A stretch of DNA of 55,304 bases from an uncultured Pelagibacteraceae bacterium (GTDB lineage: Bacteria; Pseudomonadota; Alphaproteobacteria; Pelagibacterales; AG-422-B15), in the NCBI GenBank assembly GCA_902564025.1, contig CACEZK010000007.1, positions 1 to 55,304 of the forward strand. The letters run 5' to 3'. The notes under the pieces were generated by a model. It was not told where the DNA came from. It worked only from the letters and a program-made list of their open reading frames with translations, and made no database searches. Position numbers and translations under genes: made by a program. This document shows positions 9,227 through 18,008 of the stretch, one piece after another (the stretch's first letter is position 1; each line of letters starts with the position of its first letter).

Positions 9227-10015
9227 ATGTCAATATTAAAAAAAATATATGAATATAAAATTGATTTTGTTTCAAATCAAAAAGAAATAATTTCTCAATC
9301 AAAAATTGAAAGTAAATTAAATATAACCAATATTAACTTTCCATTTTTTGAAAAATTAAATCATCAAAATAGTCAAATTTCTATAATAGGAGAAATAAAA
9401 AAATCCAGTCCCTCCTTAGGTAAATTTACTAAAGAGAATATTAATTTAATTGATTTTGCAAAGGCATATGAAGATAATAATATTTCTTGTATCTCAGTTT
9501 TAACAGACGAAAAATTTTTTAATGGAAAAATTGAAGACTTAATTGAAATTAGAAAAAAAGTGCAACTGCCTATACTAAGAAAAGATTTTATAGTCGATGA
9601 TTATCAAATATATGAAAGCAAATTAATTGGGGCAGATTGTATCCTAATCATACTATCTATGTTAAGTCAAGATGATGCGGATAGATTTGCTGAATTAGCA
9701 AGTGAACTAAAGATGGATAGCATTATTGAAGTGCACGACTATGATGAATTGCAAAGAGCAAAATTTATGAATTCAAATATGATAGGTATAAATAATCGAA
9801 ACCTTAATAATTTTGTAACTAACTTAGATACCACAATAAATTTATCTCAACACTTAGATAATTGTGACAAACTCATAATCTCTGAAAGTGGCTTTCATAG
9901 TAAAAGCGACATTTCAAAAATTTATACAACCACAGGTATAAGTAACTATTTAATTGGTGAATTTCTAATGAAGTCAGATAATTTGCCGAAACATATTGAA
10001 GAATTATTAAATTAA
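9227..10015 (+). CDS. trpC: Indole-3-glycerol phosphate synthase
   Basis: Closes the indole ring of tryptophan. The 262-residue barrel has IIGEIKKSSPSLGKF, SVLTDEKFFNG, PILRKDFIVDDYQIYES, the strand ending GADCILII, the IGINNRNL loop and ISESGFHS. It follows trpD after 2 bases. No trpF, trpB or trpA is present; in alphaproteobacteria these normally form a second operon elsewhere. The N-terminal 50 residues are rich in Lys, Asn and Ile, in keeping with the base composition. Confidence 0.97.
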   Translation: MSILKKIYEYKIDFVSNQKEIISQSKIESKLNITNINFPFFEKLNHQNSQISIIGEIKKSSPSLGKFTKENINLIDFAKAYEDNNISCISVLTDEKFFNGKIEDLIEIRKKVQLPILRKDFIVDDYQIYESKLIGADCILIILSMLSQDDADRFAELASELKMDSIIEVHDYDELQRAKFMNSNMIGINNRNLNNFVTNLDTTINLSQHLDNCDKLIISESGFHSKSDISKIYTTTGISNYLIGEFLMKSDNLPKHIEELLN

Positions 10016-10078
10016 ATAATTACATAATCTTAATTAAGTATTGAAAATATTGATTTTTTTTTTATTGAAACCATAAGA

Positions 10079-10093
10079 GAACATTGATAGAAC
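10079..10093. promoter_or_regulatory. LexA operator, direct-repeat alphaproteobacterial type
   Basis: GAAC, seven bases, GAAC (10079-10082 and 10090-10093) is an exact match to the direct-repeat SOS box known in alphaproteobacteria (GTTC-N7-GTTC read on the other strand). It lies 20 bases before the lexA ATG and 64 bases after trpC, where an autoregulatory operator is expected. The ribosome-binding site AAGGA follows at 10101-10105. Confidence 0.85.
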
Positions 10094-10113
10094 ATTAGAT
10101 AAGGATCGAATCA

Positions 10114-10791
10114 ATGCTAACCAAAAAACAAAAAGAATTGTTAAGTTATATACAGAAGTTCCAAAGTAAAAATGGTGTGACTCCATCTTATGAAGAGATG
10201 AAGTCTGCACTAAATTTAAAATCAAAATCAGGGATTCATAGGCTAATTTTAGCGCTCGAAGAGAGAGGATTTGTTAAAAGATTGGCACATAAAGCAAGGG
10301 CACTTGAAATAATTAAAGATGGTTTATCTAACATAAAAGTTTCTGAAAAAATCAAAAATAATCTAGTGGTAGGTAATTTCATAAATAATTCAAATGAGGA
10401 TAGTCATAAATTAAGTACCCTTCCGCTCTTAGGAAAAATTGCTGCTGGTACTCCAATTGAAGCCATTCAACAAAATGATACATCTGTTGATGTTCCAAAG
10501 GAAATGATGCCAATTGGTGAAAGTTATGCATTAACAGTTGAAGGGGATTCAATGATAAATGAAGGCATTCACAATGGAGATACTGTTTTAATTAAAAAAA
10601 CTAATATTGCGGATAATGGAGAAATTGTTGTTGCCCTGATTGATGACAATGAAGCAACTTTAAAAAGAATTAGAAAAAAAGGTCAGAGTATTGCACTTGA
10701 AAGTGCTAACCCCGTTTATGAAACAAGAATCTTATCTGCTCACAGAGTAAAAATTCAGGGAAAATTAATAGGTCTTCTTAGAAAATATTAA
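10114..10791 (+). CDS. lexA: LexA repressor, self-cleaving
   Basis: Represses SOS genes and is inactivated by RecA-stimulated self-cleavage. The 225-residue protein has a winged helix at residues 1-67 (SYEEMKSALNLKSKSGIHRL is the recognition region), a linker, and an S24-type peptidase domain. The cleavage pair is Ala111-Gly112 in GKIAAGTP, the nucleophile Ser146 in EGDSMI and the general base Lys184 in ATLKRI. The operator just upstream supports autoregulation. It follows trpC, as in many alphaproteobacteria, but without the moaC and moeA genes often found between them. Confidence 0.97.
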   Translation: MLTKKQKELLSYIQKFQSKNGVTPSYEEMKSALNLKSKSGIHRLILALEERGFVKRLAHKARALEIIKDGLSNIKVSEKIKNNLVVGNFINNSNEDSHKLSTLPLLGKIAAGTPIEAIQQNDTSVDVPKEMMPIGESYALTVEGDSMINEGIHNGDTVLIKKTNIADNGEIVVALIDDNEATLKRIRKKGQSIALESANPVYETRILSAHRVKIQGKLIGLLRKY

Positions 10792-10839
10792 TTTATTTTT
10801 ACCTTTTATTAATTTTTAAATAGTTTAATTAATAGATGA

Positions 10840-12162
10840 ATGTCTAAAACTAAAGTAGCTAGTAAAAATAAAACAGCCAAACTTACTATAGATAATAAAT
10901 CAGTTTTCTTACCAATTTATCACTCTACTGAAGGTGAATCAGTAATTGATATTACTAACTTGCATTCTGAGGCCAATGTATTCACTTATGACCCAGGGTT
11001 CACTTCAACAGCTTCATGTGAGTCAAAAATCACATTCATAGACGGCAATAAAGGCATATTAAGGTATCGTGGTTATGACATTGAGGAATTAGCCAAAAAA
11101 AGTGATTTCATAGAAGTAGTTAATTTATTAATTTATGGTGATCTACCTAATAAAGCACAACTAAAAAAGTATAAACAATTAATTTCACGACACACTCTTT
11201 TACATGATCAAATAATAAATTTCTTTCAAGGCTTTAGAAGAGACGCTCACCCTATGGCTATGATGGTTGGAGTTATGGGTGCACTTTCCTCGTTTTACCA
11301 AGATAGCTTAGATATTAATGACGCCCACCAAAGACAGGAAGCAACAAGAAGAATAATCGCAAAAGCATCAACTATTGGAGCAATGGCATACAAATATTCA
11401 ATTGGTCAATCATTTGTTTCACCAAAAAATAACCTTTCTTTTTCAGAAAATTTTTTGCATATGTGTTTTAGCAATACAGCTGAAGAATATAAGATTTCAC
11501 CAATTCTTGCTAAAGCAATGGACACAATTTTTATTTTGCATGCGGACCATGAACAAAATGCCTCTACCTCAACTGTGCGACTAGCTGGCTCATCAGGAGC
11601 AAATCCATTTGCATGTATTGCTGCGGGAGTCTCATCTCTCTGGGGACCAGCTCATGGTGGAGCGAACCAGGCTGCTTTAGAAATGTTAGAGGAAATTGGC
11701 ACATCAAAAAACATACAAAAATATCTCAAAAAAGCAAAAAGTAAAAAAGACCCGTTTAAACTTATGGGCTTTGGTCACAGAGTCTACAAAAACTACGATC
11801 CAAGAGCAAAGATATTAAAAAATATATGTCAAAAAGTTTTAAAACACACAGGAATTAAAAATGATCCAATTCTGAAACTTGCAATGGATCTTGAAAAAAT
11901 TGCCTTAAATGACAAATATTTTATAGAAAAAAAATTATACCCAAATGTAGATTTTTATTCTGGTATTATTCTTAAAGCAATTGGGTTTCCGCCTGAAATG
12001 TTTACAGTCATATTTGCCATATCTAGAACAGCTGGGTGGACAGCTCAATGGACAGAAATGATAGAAGACCCAATTCAAAAAATAGGCAGACCTAGACAGT
12101 TATATACTGGAAATAAGCATCATAAATACGGCTATAAAAGATCGAAAAAGAATACGAGATAA
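10840..12162 (+). CDS. gltA: Citrate synthase
   Basis: Condenses oxaloacetate with acetyl-CoA at the entry to the TCA cycle. The 440-residue type II enzyme has [10 protein letters not shown], the histidines His237 in LHADHEQ, His272 in GPAHGGANQ and His313 in [13 protein letters not shown], and catalytic Asp371 in PNVDFYSG. The first 20 residues are a Lys-rich extension. It is separated from lexA by 48 AT-rich bases and meets the convergent lpxI with only one base between the stop codons, so no terminator fits between them. Confidence 0.97.
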   Translation: MSKTKVASKNKTAKLTIDNKSVFLPIYHSTEGESVIDITNLHSEANVFTYDPGFTSTASCESKITFIDGNKGILRYRGYDIEELAKKSDFIEVVNLLIYGDLPNKAQLKKYKQLISRHTLLHDQIINFFQGFRRDAHPMAMMVGVMGALSSFYQDSLDINDAHQRQEATRRIIAKASTIGAMAYKYSIGQSFVSPKNNLSFSENFLHMCFSNTAEEYKISPILAKAMDTIFILHADHEQNASTSTVRLAGSSGANPFACIAAGVSSLWGPAHGGANQAALEMLEEIGTSKNIQKYLKKAKSKKDPFKLMGFGHRVYKNYDPRAKILKNICQKVLKHTGIKNDPILKLAMDLEKIALNDKYFIEKKLYPNVDFYSGIILKAIGFPPEMFTVIFAISRTAGWTAQWTEMIEDPIQKIGRPRQLYTGNKHHKYGYKRSKKNTR

Positions 12163-12163
12163 A

Positions 12164-12988
12164 TTAATTATATATACTATATATTTTTAAGTCATTTTTT
12201 TTTGCAAATCTTATGAAATCAGTTTTACTATGTATAATTGTTAATTTAGGATTTATTGCAATGCCACTAAGATTTGCTCTTCTAATTAATTTTAATGTAC
12301 TTACACCTACAACTGGCAAGTCTACTAACTTGCTTTGATTTTTTTTGGGTATCTTAGTTAGTACACCAATCTTCTTTTCCAACTGGCCTAATCTTTTTCG
12401 AATAATTGCAACTCTTTTCAATAAATCATCAGTACCTTCAGCAGCTTCTATTCCCAGAATATATCCATTTGAGGTAACAATTGATTGTGCGTTGTCGTAT
12501 TTTGATAAATCGTTAAGTATTTTTATTGATTTAGTGATATCAAGTTTATGAATTTTTAAAACTTTTTTACTCAATTCGTCATTTGTAAGAAAAAAAGACT
12601 TAGAAATGTTTCTAGGTGAAAGTATCCGAAAACCTTTTTGAATAAAAATTTCCAGTACCGCTAAAAGAAGATGTCCATCTCCTTTTTTATATGAGTTGAT
12701 TAAGCTTGGAATGTATTTATCAATCTCACCATCACTTTTAAAATTTGATAGATTTGGTCGGTTTATTTTACCAATAAATAACAAGTTCTTTATTTTATTT
12801 TTTTTAAGTATGGTTAATATTTTTCTTAATTCAAATATTTCAAAGTTAAATACACTGTTTTTTTTGACTTTATCACTGTTAATATTTATAAAAATTGATT
12901 TATTATTTAATAATTTGACTTCAGAAAAAATATCTTTTGCTATTAAATCATAGCCACCAATTAATGCGGTAGCATATCTATTTTTCAT
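12164..12988 (-). CDS. lpxI: UDP-2,3-diacylglucosamine pyrophosphatase LpxI
   Basis: Alphaproteobacterial replacement for LpxH: hydrolyses UDP-2,3-diacylglucosamine to lipid X in lipid A synthesis. The 274-residue protein shows the family landmarks LIGGYDLIA near the start, FIGKINRPN, GDGHLLLAVLEIFIQKGF near residue 100, the GIEAAEGTDDLLKR motif and LPVVGVSTL in the C-terminal domain. Its start overlaps the lpxA stop by 11 bases. It ends one base from the convergent gltA. The lpxB gene that normally follows lpxI in this class is not present here. Confidence 0.9.
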   Translation of the reverse strand: MKNRYATALIGGYDLIAKDIFSEVKLLNNKSIFININSDKVKKNSVFNFEIFELRKILTILKKNKIKNLLFIGKINRPNLSNFKSDGEIDKYIPSLINSYKKGDGHLLLAVLEIFIQKGFRILSPRNISKSFFLTNDELSKKVLKIHKLDITKSIKILNDLSKYDNAQSIVTSNGYILGIEAAEGTDDLLKRVAIIRKRLGQLEKKIGVLTKIPKKNQSKLVDLPVVGVSTLKLIRRANLSGIAINPKLTIIHSKTDFIRFAKKNDLKIYSIYN

Positions 12989-13757
12989 ATTTACATAATC
13001 CTCTTGAACTATCTTTATCCAAGAAAGAGAGGAGTTTTTTTACAAGAGGATTTTTGGTAGTTAAAAAGTTATTTTTTTCCTTAGATATTGAACCACTGGT
13101 AAAAATTTTTTCAACGATTTGTGAATACTCTCTTATTTGATCTTTACTATAATTAGCTCTTTTAAGTCCAATTATATTTATGCCTGTAACCTTTGCCCTA
13201 TTTCCAATTGCTAAACTATATGGTATTACATCGTTCTCGACTGCGGACATACCTCCGATCATAGCTAAACTCCCTATTTTGCAAAATTGATGTATTGCTG
13301 AAATACCGCCAATTACAGCATTGCTTTCTACATGAACATGACCACCAAGTGTAGCTTGATTTGCAAAAATAACATTATCTTCAATTATACAATCATGAGC
13401 AACATGAACACCAACCATAAATAATGAATCATTTCCAATCACAGTTTCCATTCTATCACCCTCAGTTCCAAGGTTTGCATTAAAATATTCTCTGAATATA
13501 TTGTTTTTACCAATTATTAGTCTGCTATCTTCTCCTCGATATTTTAAATCTTGTGGAATTGAACCAATTGAGCAAAATGAAAAAAATTCATTATTTTCGT
13601 CAATATCTGTATTGCCATTAATGCAAACTGATGAATGTATAACATTATTATTTCCAACCTTAACTTTATCGCCGATTACGGAGAAGGCTCCAATAGTAAC
13701 GTTGTTACCTATAATTGCATTTTTAGATACAATAGCAGTTTTGTGAATATTATTCAT
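12978..13757 (-). CDS. lpxA: UDP-N-acetylglucosamine O-acyltransferase
   Basis: First step of lipid A synthesis: moves a 3-hydroxyacyl chain from acyl carrier protein to UDP-GlcNAc. The 259-residue protein is a left-handed beta-helix with repeated hexapeptides (for example NAIIGNNVTIGAFSVIG) over about residues 1-190 and a helical tail. The catalytic His121 lies in VGVHVAHDC, and FREYFNANLGTEGD matches the substrate loop. It overlaps fabZ by 8 bases and lpxI by 11, so the lpx genes are probably translationally coupled. Confidence 0.97.
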   Translation of the reverse strand: MNNIHKTAIVSKNAIIGNNVTIGAFSVIGDKVKVGNNNVIHSSVCINGNTDIDENNEFFSFCSIGSIPQDLKYRGEDSRLIIGKNNIFREYFNANLGTEGDRMETVIGNDSLFMVGVHVAHDCIIEDNVIFANQATLGGHVHVESNAVIGGISAIHQFCKIGSLAMIGGMSAVENDVIPYSLAIGNRAKVTGINIIGLKRANYSKDQIREYSQIVEKIFTSGSISKEKNNFLTTKNPLVKKLLSFLDKDSSRGLCKYEK

Positions 13758-14208
13758 GTTTCCTGTCCATTATCATCGCACTCCAGCGAGAATTACAAAC
13801 AGTCTCCCCTCTTTCATTAAAAGACTCTCCCTCGAATCTCCATACTCTCCCCTTTGATCTAAGAGCCTTTACGTTCGCATTAATTTTTTCATTTGTGAAT
13901 ACAGGTTTTCTAAATTTTGAACTATCAATATTCATTAAATAAACAATTTTATCAAAAGTCTCATCTCTTATACTGAATGCAATCAAAGCTGCAGCTGTTT
14001 GGGCCATCATTTCAATTAATATAACTCCTGGAACTACAGGATGACCTGGGAAATGACCTCTGAAAAAAAAATCTTTTTCTGTAAAAGTCTTTATGCCTGT
14101 GGCTTTTTGTAGCTTTTCGATATTTAATAATTCATCAACATACAAAAATGGTTCCCTATGGGGTATGAGATTTCTTATTTCATGCAAATTTATCTTATTT
14201 TTTTCCAT
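13750..14208 (-). CDS. fabZ: 3-hydroxyacyl-[acyl-carrier-protein] dehydratase FabZ
   Basis: Dehydrates 3-hydroxyacyl-ACP in fatty acid elongation and competes with LpxA and LpxD for the same acyl-ACP pool. The 152-residue hot-dog fold has IPHREPFLYVDEL, the catalytic His52 in FFRGHFPGHPVVPG and Glu66 in GVILIEMMAQTAAAL. It sits between lpxD (14-base overlap) and lpxA (8-base overlap), the standard arrangement that balances phospholipid and lipid A synthesis. Confidence 0.97.
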   Translation of the reverse strand: MEKNKINLHEIRNLIPHREPFLYVDELLNIEKLQKATGIKTFTEKDFFFRGHFPGHPVVPGVILIEMMAQTAAALIAFSIRDETFDKIVYLMNIDSSKFRKPVFTNEKINANVKALRSKGRVWRFEGESFNERGETVCNSRWSAMIMDRKHE

Positions 14209-15178
14209 ATAATTTTTTATATGTTTTTATAAATTTATATTTCTGTATAGCTGGATTACCCATTACAGAGTCACCATCTCCAAGACTGTAAAAAACACCG
14301 CTTTTTGCAGCAATTTTTACATTGTTACCTATTGTAATATGGCCAGCGATACCAGTTTGACCACCAGTTAAAACATTATTTCCAACTTTTGTACTCCCAG
14401 CAATTCCAGTCATTGCAGCAAATGCCGAATTATTTCCTATTTGGACATTATGAGCTACATGACAAAGGTTATCAAGGAAGGTATTTTCCCCGATTATTGT
14501 ATCACTAAAACTTCCTCGATCAATAGTGCAGTTTGAACCAATGGACACACCTGTTTGAAGTAATACTCTTCCTGCATGGTATATATAATCATTACCTTTG
14601 TTGCTTAAATGGAAGCCAAACCCACGTTGTCCAATTGAAGTATTATTCCCTATACTAACATTTTTGCCAATAATGGAATTTCTTATAACTGTGTTTGATT
14701 CAATATTAGAATTATCTCCTATTATACAATTATGCTTAATGATTGAGCCATGATTTATTCTTACATTGTTTCCTATAATTACACCCTTCTCAATGGTAAC
14801 GTTACTGCCTAGTACACAATTTTTACCAATTTTAGGGGGCTTAAAATTTTCTATTTCAAAAGGATTATAATCTCTGTAGAAAATATTAGAGATTTTTGCA
14901 ACACACATTTGTACATTTTCAACAATGATTAATTTTTGGTTAGTGTTTAAGTATTTAGCTTTTTTCTCACTACAAATCAATGCTACGTTATCTGATAAAT
15001 CATTTGAGAATGTTTCATTATCGTACAAAAAAGATAATGAATTCTTGTTTGCATTTGAAATTCCAATGAAATTAGTAAATTTTTCATTATCAGGTATATT
15101 TCTAGTTTGACATTCAATTACAGAGTTAATTGAACCCATATTTATCGGTCCTAATTTTTTAAAAAAACTAGGGTTCAT
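14195..15178 (-). CDS. lpxD: UDP-3-O-acylglucosamine N-acyltransferase
   Basis: Adds the N-linked 3-hydroxyacyl chain in the third step of lipid A synthesis. The 327-residue protein has an N-terminal uridine-binding domain (about 1-110), a hexapeptide-repeat beta-helix (about 113-295, with units such as GKNCVLGSNVTIEKGVIIG) and a short helical tail. The catalytic His243 is in CHVAHNVQIG. It lies 5 bases after ompH and overlaps fabZ by 14 bases. An unusually Asn-rich composition follows the AT-rich genome. Confidence 0.96.
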   Translation of the reverse strand: MNPSFFKKLGPINMGSINSVIECQTRNIPDNEKFTNFIGISNANKNSLSFLYDNETFSNDLSDNVALICSEKKAKYLNTNQKLIIVENVQMCVAKISNIFYRDYNPFEIENFKPPKIGKNCVLGSNVTIEKGVIIGNNVRINHGSIIKHNCIIGDNSNIESNTVIRNSIIGKNVSIGNNTSIGQRGFGFHLSNKGNDYIYHAGRVLLQTGVSIGSNCTIDRGSFSDTIIGENTFLDNLCHVAHNVQIGNNSAFAAMTGIAGSTKVGNNVLTGGQTGIAGHITIGNNVKIAAKSGVFYSLGDGDSVMGNPAIQKYKFIKTYKKLYGKK

Positions 15179-15183
15179 TTTAT

Positions 15184-15738
15184 CTAGTTTACTAATACTT
15201 CAAGTTTAGGGAGTTCTTTATTTAAGATTTTTAATGCTTCTTCTGTAATATCCATATTCTCAGCATTCAATAAAACTGAATTTTTTTCGAGCAAAATGGT
15301 TATTCCTTTTTTGTTTGAAAGATCTTCAAGAATAGGTTTAAGACTACTTAGCACATTATTTCTTGATTCATTAACCAATTGATCAATAGACATCAATTTT
15401 TCTTGTCTAGTAATATTGTAGTTTTGCACTTTTATTTCATACTCATTTCTTTTTTCATCAAAAGCTGCAGGAGCCATGATTTGTTGAGACTCTATAAGTT
15501 CATTTTGCTCATTAATAAGGTTTTGATCATCTTGTTTAATGTCTTCCTCAATCTTTTTAGCAATTTTTTCAATTTGCTTGGCTGCATCTATTGCTGCATC
15601 TGCTTCAGACAAGATATAATTAAGATCTATTACACCAATAATTGATTTTGGATAATCATCAGCTGGTAAAGAAGTAGTTAGAATATGCATAAAAATAGCT
15701 ATGCTTACAAAATATTTATATGTTTGTCTTAATTTCAT
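15184..15738 (-). CDS. OmpH/Skp-family periplasmic chaperone
   Basis: Probable periplasmic holdase for unfolded outer-membrane proteins. The 184-residue protein has a signal peptide (about residues 1-26, ending SLPADD), a short conserved strand (IGVIDLNYILSEADAA) and a long charged coiled-coil arm over about residues 45-135, the tentacle of the Skp fold, then a C-terminal strand region. It starts directly after the bamA stop with no gap, so chaperone and assembly machine are co-expressed. Confidence 0.9.
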   Translation of the reverse strand: MKLRQTYKYFVSIAIFMHILTTSLPADDYPKSIIGVIDLNYILSEADAAIDAAKQIEKIAKKIEEDIKQDDQNLINEQNELIESQQIMAPAAFDEKRNEYEIKVQNYNITRQEKLMSIDQLVNESRNNVLSSLKPILEDLSNKKGITILLEKNSVLLNAENMDITEEALKILNKELPKLEVLVN

Positions 15739-18000
15739 TTAAAAATTATATCCTATATCAAAATATAAATTATCAGTAGTATCTCCTATTTCACTCTCTA
15801 GGATTCTTGCATATATTATGTTTATTGGTCCAATTGCAGAGTCCCAGTTAAAATTCGCACCCAACGACGACCTAACCTCATGGTCATCATTGATTGCTGA
15901 ATACGCCGGGTTTTCTAATCCCCATACACTTCCAACGTCTATAAACAATGTACTTGTTATATCAAAAGTATCTAAATTAAAATCAATATTTGTTTCAACA
16001 GATGTCAAATAGTAATATTGACCCCCTGTGTATGAATTTCCAGTTCTTGGTCCAACTTTACCAGATTTAAACCCTCTTAATCTTTTTCCTCCTAATTTAA
16101 AATTTGATGCTAATGGTGCGTACTTGCCGTTATATCCATTTAAGTTTCCAGCTTCTAGCTTAAATGCACCAATTAATTCATCACTTAATCTTTTATATAT
16201 ATTGTAATCGATACTATTTTTTATATAGTAGCTTGTACCTCCTAATCCAGCAACATCTTGATCAATTTCAAAAACAAAACCACTAGAGGGCTTATACCTA
16301 CTATTTCTTTTATCGTATGTAAGCGAGTATCCTACAGTGGAGATAGTATCTGTTCCTGCAAGTAGTTTTTCATAATTAGTTGCTCCAGAGTCAGCTCTAA
16401 TTTTTGAAGTAAAAAGAGAATATCTTGTATCTAAGAATGTGTTGGTTGATAGAGGAAACTGCGCTTTAAAACCGATACCTAAATCTTCAGTTTCATAGTT
16501 AACGGATGATGGGTCAGTAAAATTACTATACAAACTTCCTGTTAAAGCTAACTGCTTATTATTAAAATATGGCTCAGTGTATGAAATATCATAAGTATTT
16601 CTAACATTTGAAAAACTTGAGGTAAAATTTACTTTTTGCCCTCGTCCTAAAAAGTTAGTTTCTTTTAGCCCTAAGTTTAAGGAGGTTGATGTAGCACTTG
16701 AATAACCCGCTCCCAATGAGGCCTCACCTGTATTCTTTTCTTCTACTTTTATTTCTAAATCAATTTTATCTGGAAATTTAGTTCGAACATCTTTTATTTC
16801 GACTTTTGAAAAATAGTTTAGAGCTCTTACAGAGTCTTTTGAGTAGTTTATAGCAAATTTATTGTAAGCATCGCCCTCTGATAAAGAAATTTCTCTTCTA
16901 ATAACTTTATCAATGGTTCTTGTATTTCCAATTACATCGATTTTATTAACATAGACTCTTGGCCCTTCATTTATTTCAAAGTTAATATCTACTAGCATAT
17001 TATCGCTGTCAGTTTTTAACCTTGGACTTACATCTATAAATGTATAACCACTTAACTCGGCAGTATTTTTTATTTTCGTAATAGAGTCTTTGATAAGATT
17101 GCCATTATATAAATCTCCAGAGGTGAATGGTAATGAGCTTTTTATTATTTCAACATTCATCTTTTTTAGCTCACTAGTAACGTCTATTTTGCCAAAATTA
17201 TACTTTTCGCCCTCGTCAACGGATAGTATGATTTCAAAATCGTTTTTACTAAGTGATAATTGGGCAATCGATGAGGTAAATGTAAATTCTGGATAGCCAT
17301 TATTGTTATAGAACTCCGTTACAAGCTGTTTATCATATTCCAATTTGTCTGGATCGTATTTATCCGCTGAGGACAGAAAGCGAAGAAATGTTTTTTCTTT
17401 AGTTTTCATAATTGATTTAATTTTGGAAGATGTAAAAACTTTGTTTCCAAGAATTATTATTTTTGATACTTCTGCAATGTCTGACTCTTCTATTTCATAT
17501 GTTAAATTTATTCTATTGTTTTCAAGTAATTCAACGGTAGGAATAATTTCAGTAGATAATCTGCCTGATCTTTGATATAGGGAAAGCATTCGTTCAGTAT
17601 CTTTTTTAACCTTACTTCGTGAATAAACTGATCTTTCCTTAAGAGATATTTCTATTAGCAAATCTTCATCTTTAATTTTTTGATTACCCTTAAATTTAAC
17701 AAGATTAATTGTTGGATTTTCTTTAACTAATATTCGCAAAGAATTGTTCTCAAATGAAATTTCAATGTTTGAAAAAAGATTTGTTTCAAATAAGTCTTTT
17801 AATATTTGATTGCCCAACTCCTCTGTATAATTATCTCCAATATTGATTTTTGAGTAAGATATTACTGTTTCAATATCAATTCTTTGAGTGCCTTCAACGT
17901 CAATAATGTCTATCGTATCATTATTTGCGTGAATATTGATAGTGAGTAAAGTAAAATATATAAAAATTAAATAAAATTTTAAATTAAAAATATTGAACAT
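15739..18000 (-). CDS. bamA: Outer membrane protein assembly factor BamA
   Basis: Central beta-barrel of the BAM complex. The 753-residue protein has a signal peptide (1-25, ending NIHAND), five POTRA domains over about 26-430 and an Omp85 barrel over about 440-753. The loop 6 motif appears as KRLRGFKSGKVGPR, and the protein ends in Phe (DIGYNF), the normal outer-membrane signal. It follows dxr after 8 bases; the membrane protease gene rseP, usually between these two, is absent. Confidence 0.96.
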   Translation of the reverse strand: MFNIFNLKFYLIFIYFTLLTINIHANNDTIDIIDVEGTQRIDIETVISYSKINIGDNYTEELGNQILKDLFETNLFSNIEISFENNSLRILVKENPTINLVKFKGNQKIKDEDLLIEISLKERSVYSRSKVKKDTERMLSLYQRSGRLSTEIIPTVELLENNRINLTYEIEESDIAEVSKIIILGNKVFTSSKIKSIMKTKEKTFLRFLSSADKYDPDKLEYDKQLVTEFYNNNGYPEFTFTSSIAQLSLSKNDFEIILSVDEGEKYNFGKIDVTSELKKMNVEIIKSSLPFTSGDLYNGNLIKDSITKIKNTAELSGYTFIDVSPRLKTDSDNMLVDINFEINEGPRVYVNKIDVIGNTRTIDKVIRREISLSEGDAYNKFAINYSKDSVRALNYFSKVEIKDVRTKFPDKIDLEIKVEEKNTGEASLGAGYSSATSTSLNLGLKETNFLGRGQKVNFTSSFSNVRNTYDISYTEPYFNNKQLALTGSLYSNFTDPSSVNYETEDLGIGFKAQFPLSTNTFLDTRYSLFTSKIRADSGATNYEKLLAGTDTISTVGYSLTYDKRNSRYKPSSGFVFEIDQDVAGLGGTSYYIKNSIDYNIYKRLSDELIGAFKLEAGNLNGYNGKYAPLASNFKLGGKRLRGFKSGKVGPRTGNSYTGGQYYYLTSVETNIDFNLDTFDITSTLFIDVGSVWGLENPAYSAINDDHEVRSSLGANFNWDSAIGPINIIYARILESEIGDTTDNLYFDIGYNF

Positions 18001-18008
18001 AACTTAAC

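Noticed and set aside
10029-10063. CTTAATTAAG palindrome followed by a ten-T run as a trpC terminator
   Set aside because: The stem is short and almost entirely A-T, and the T-run begins 15 bases further on, after a TATTGA direct repeat rather than a hairpin.
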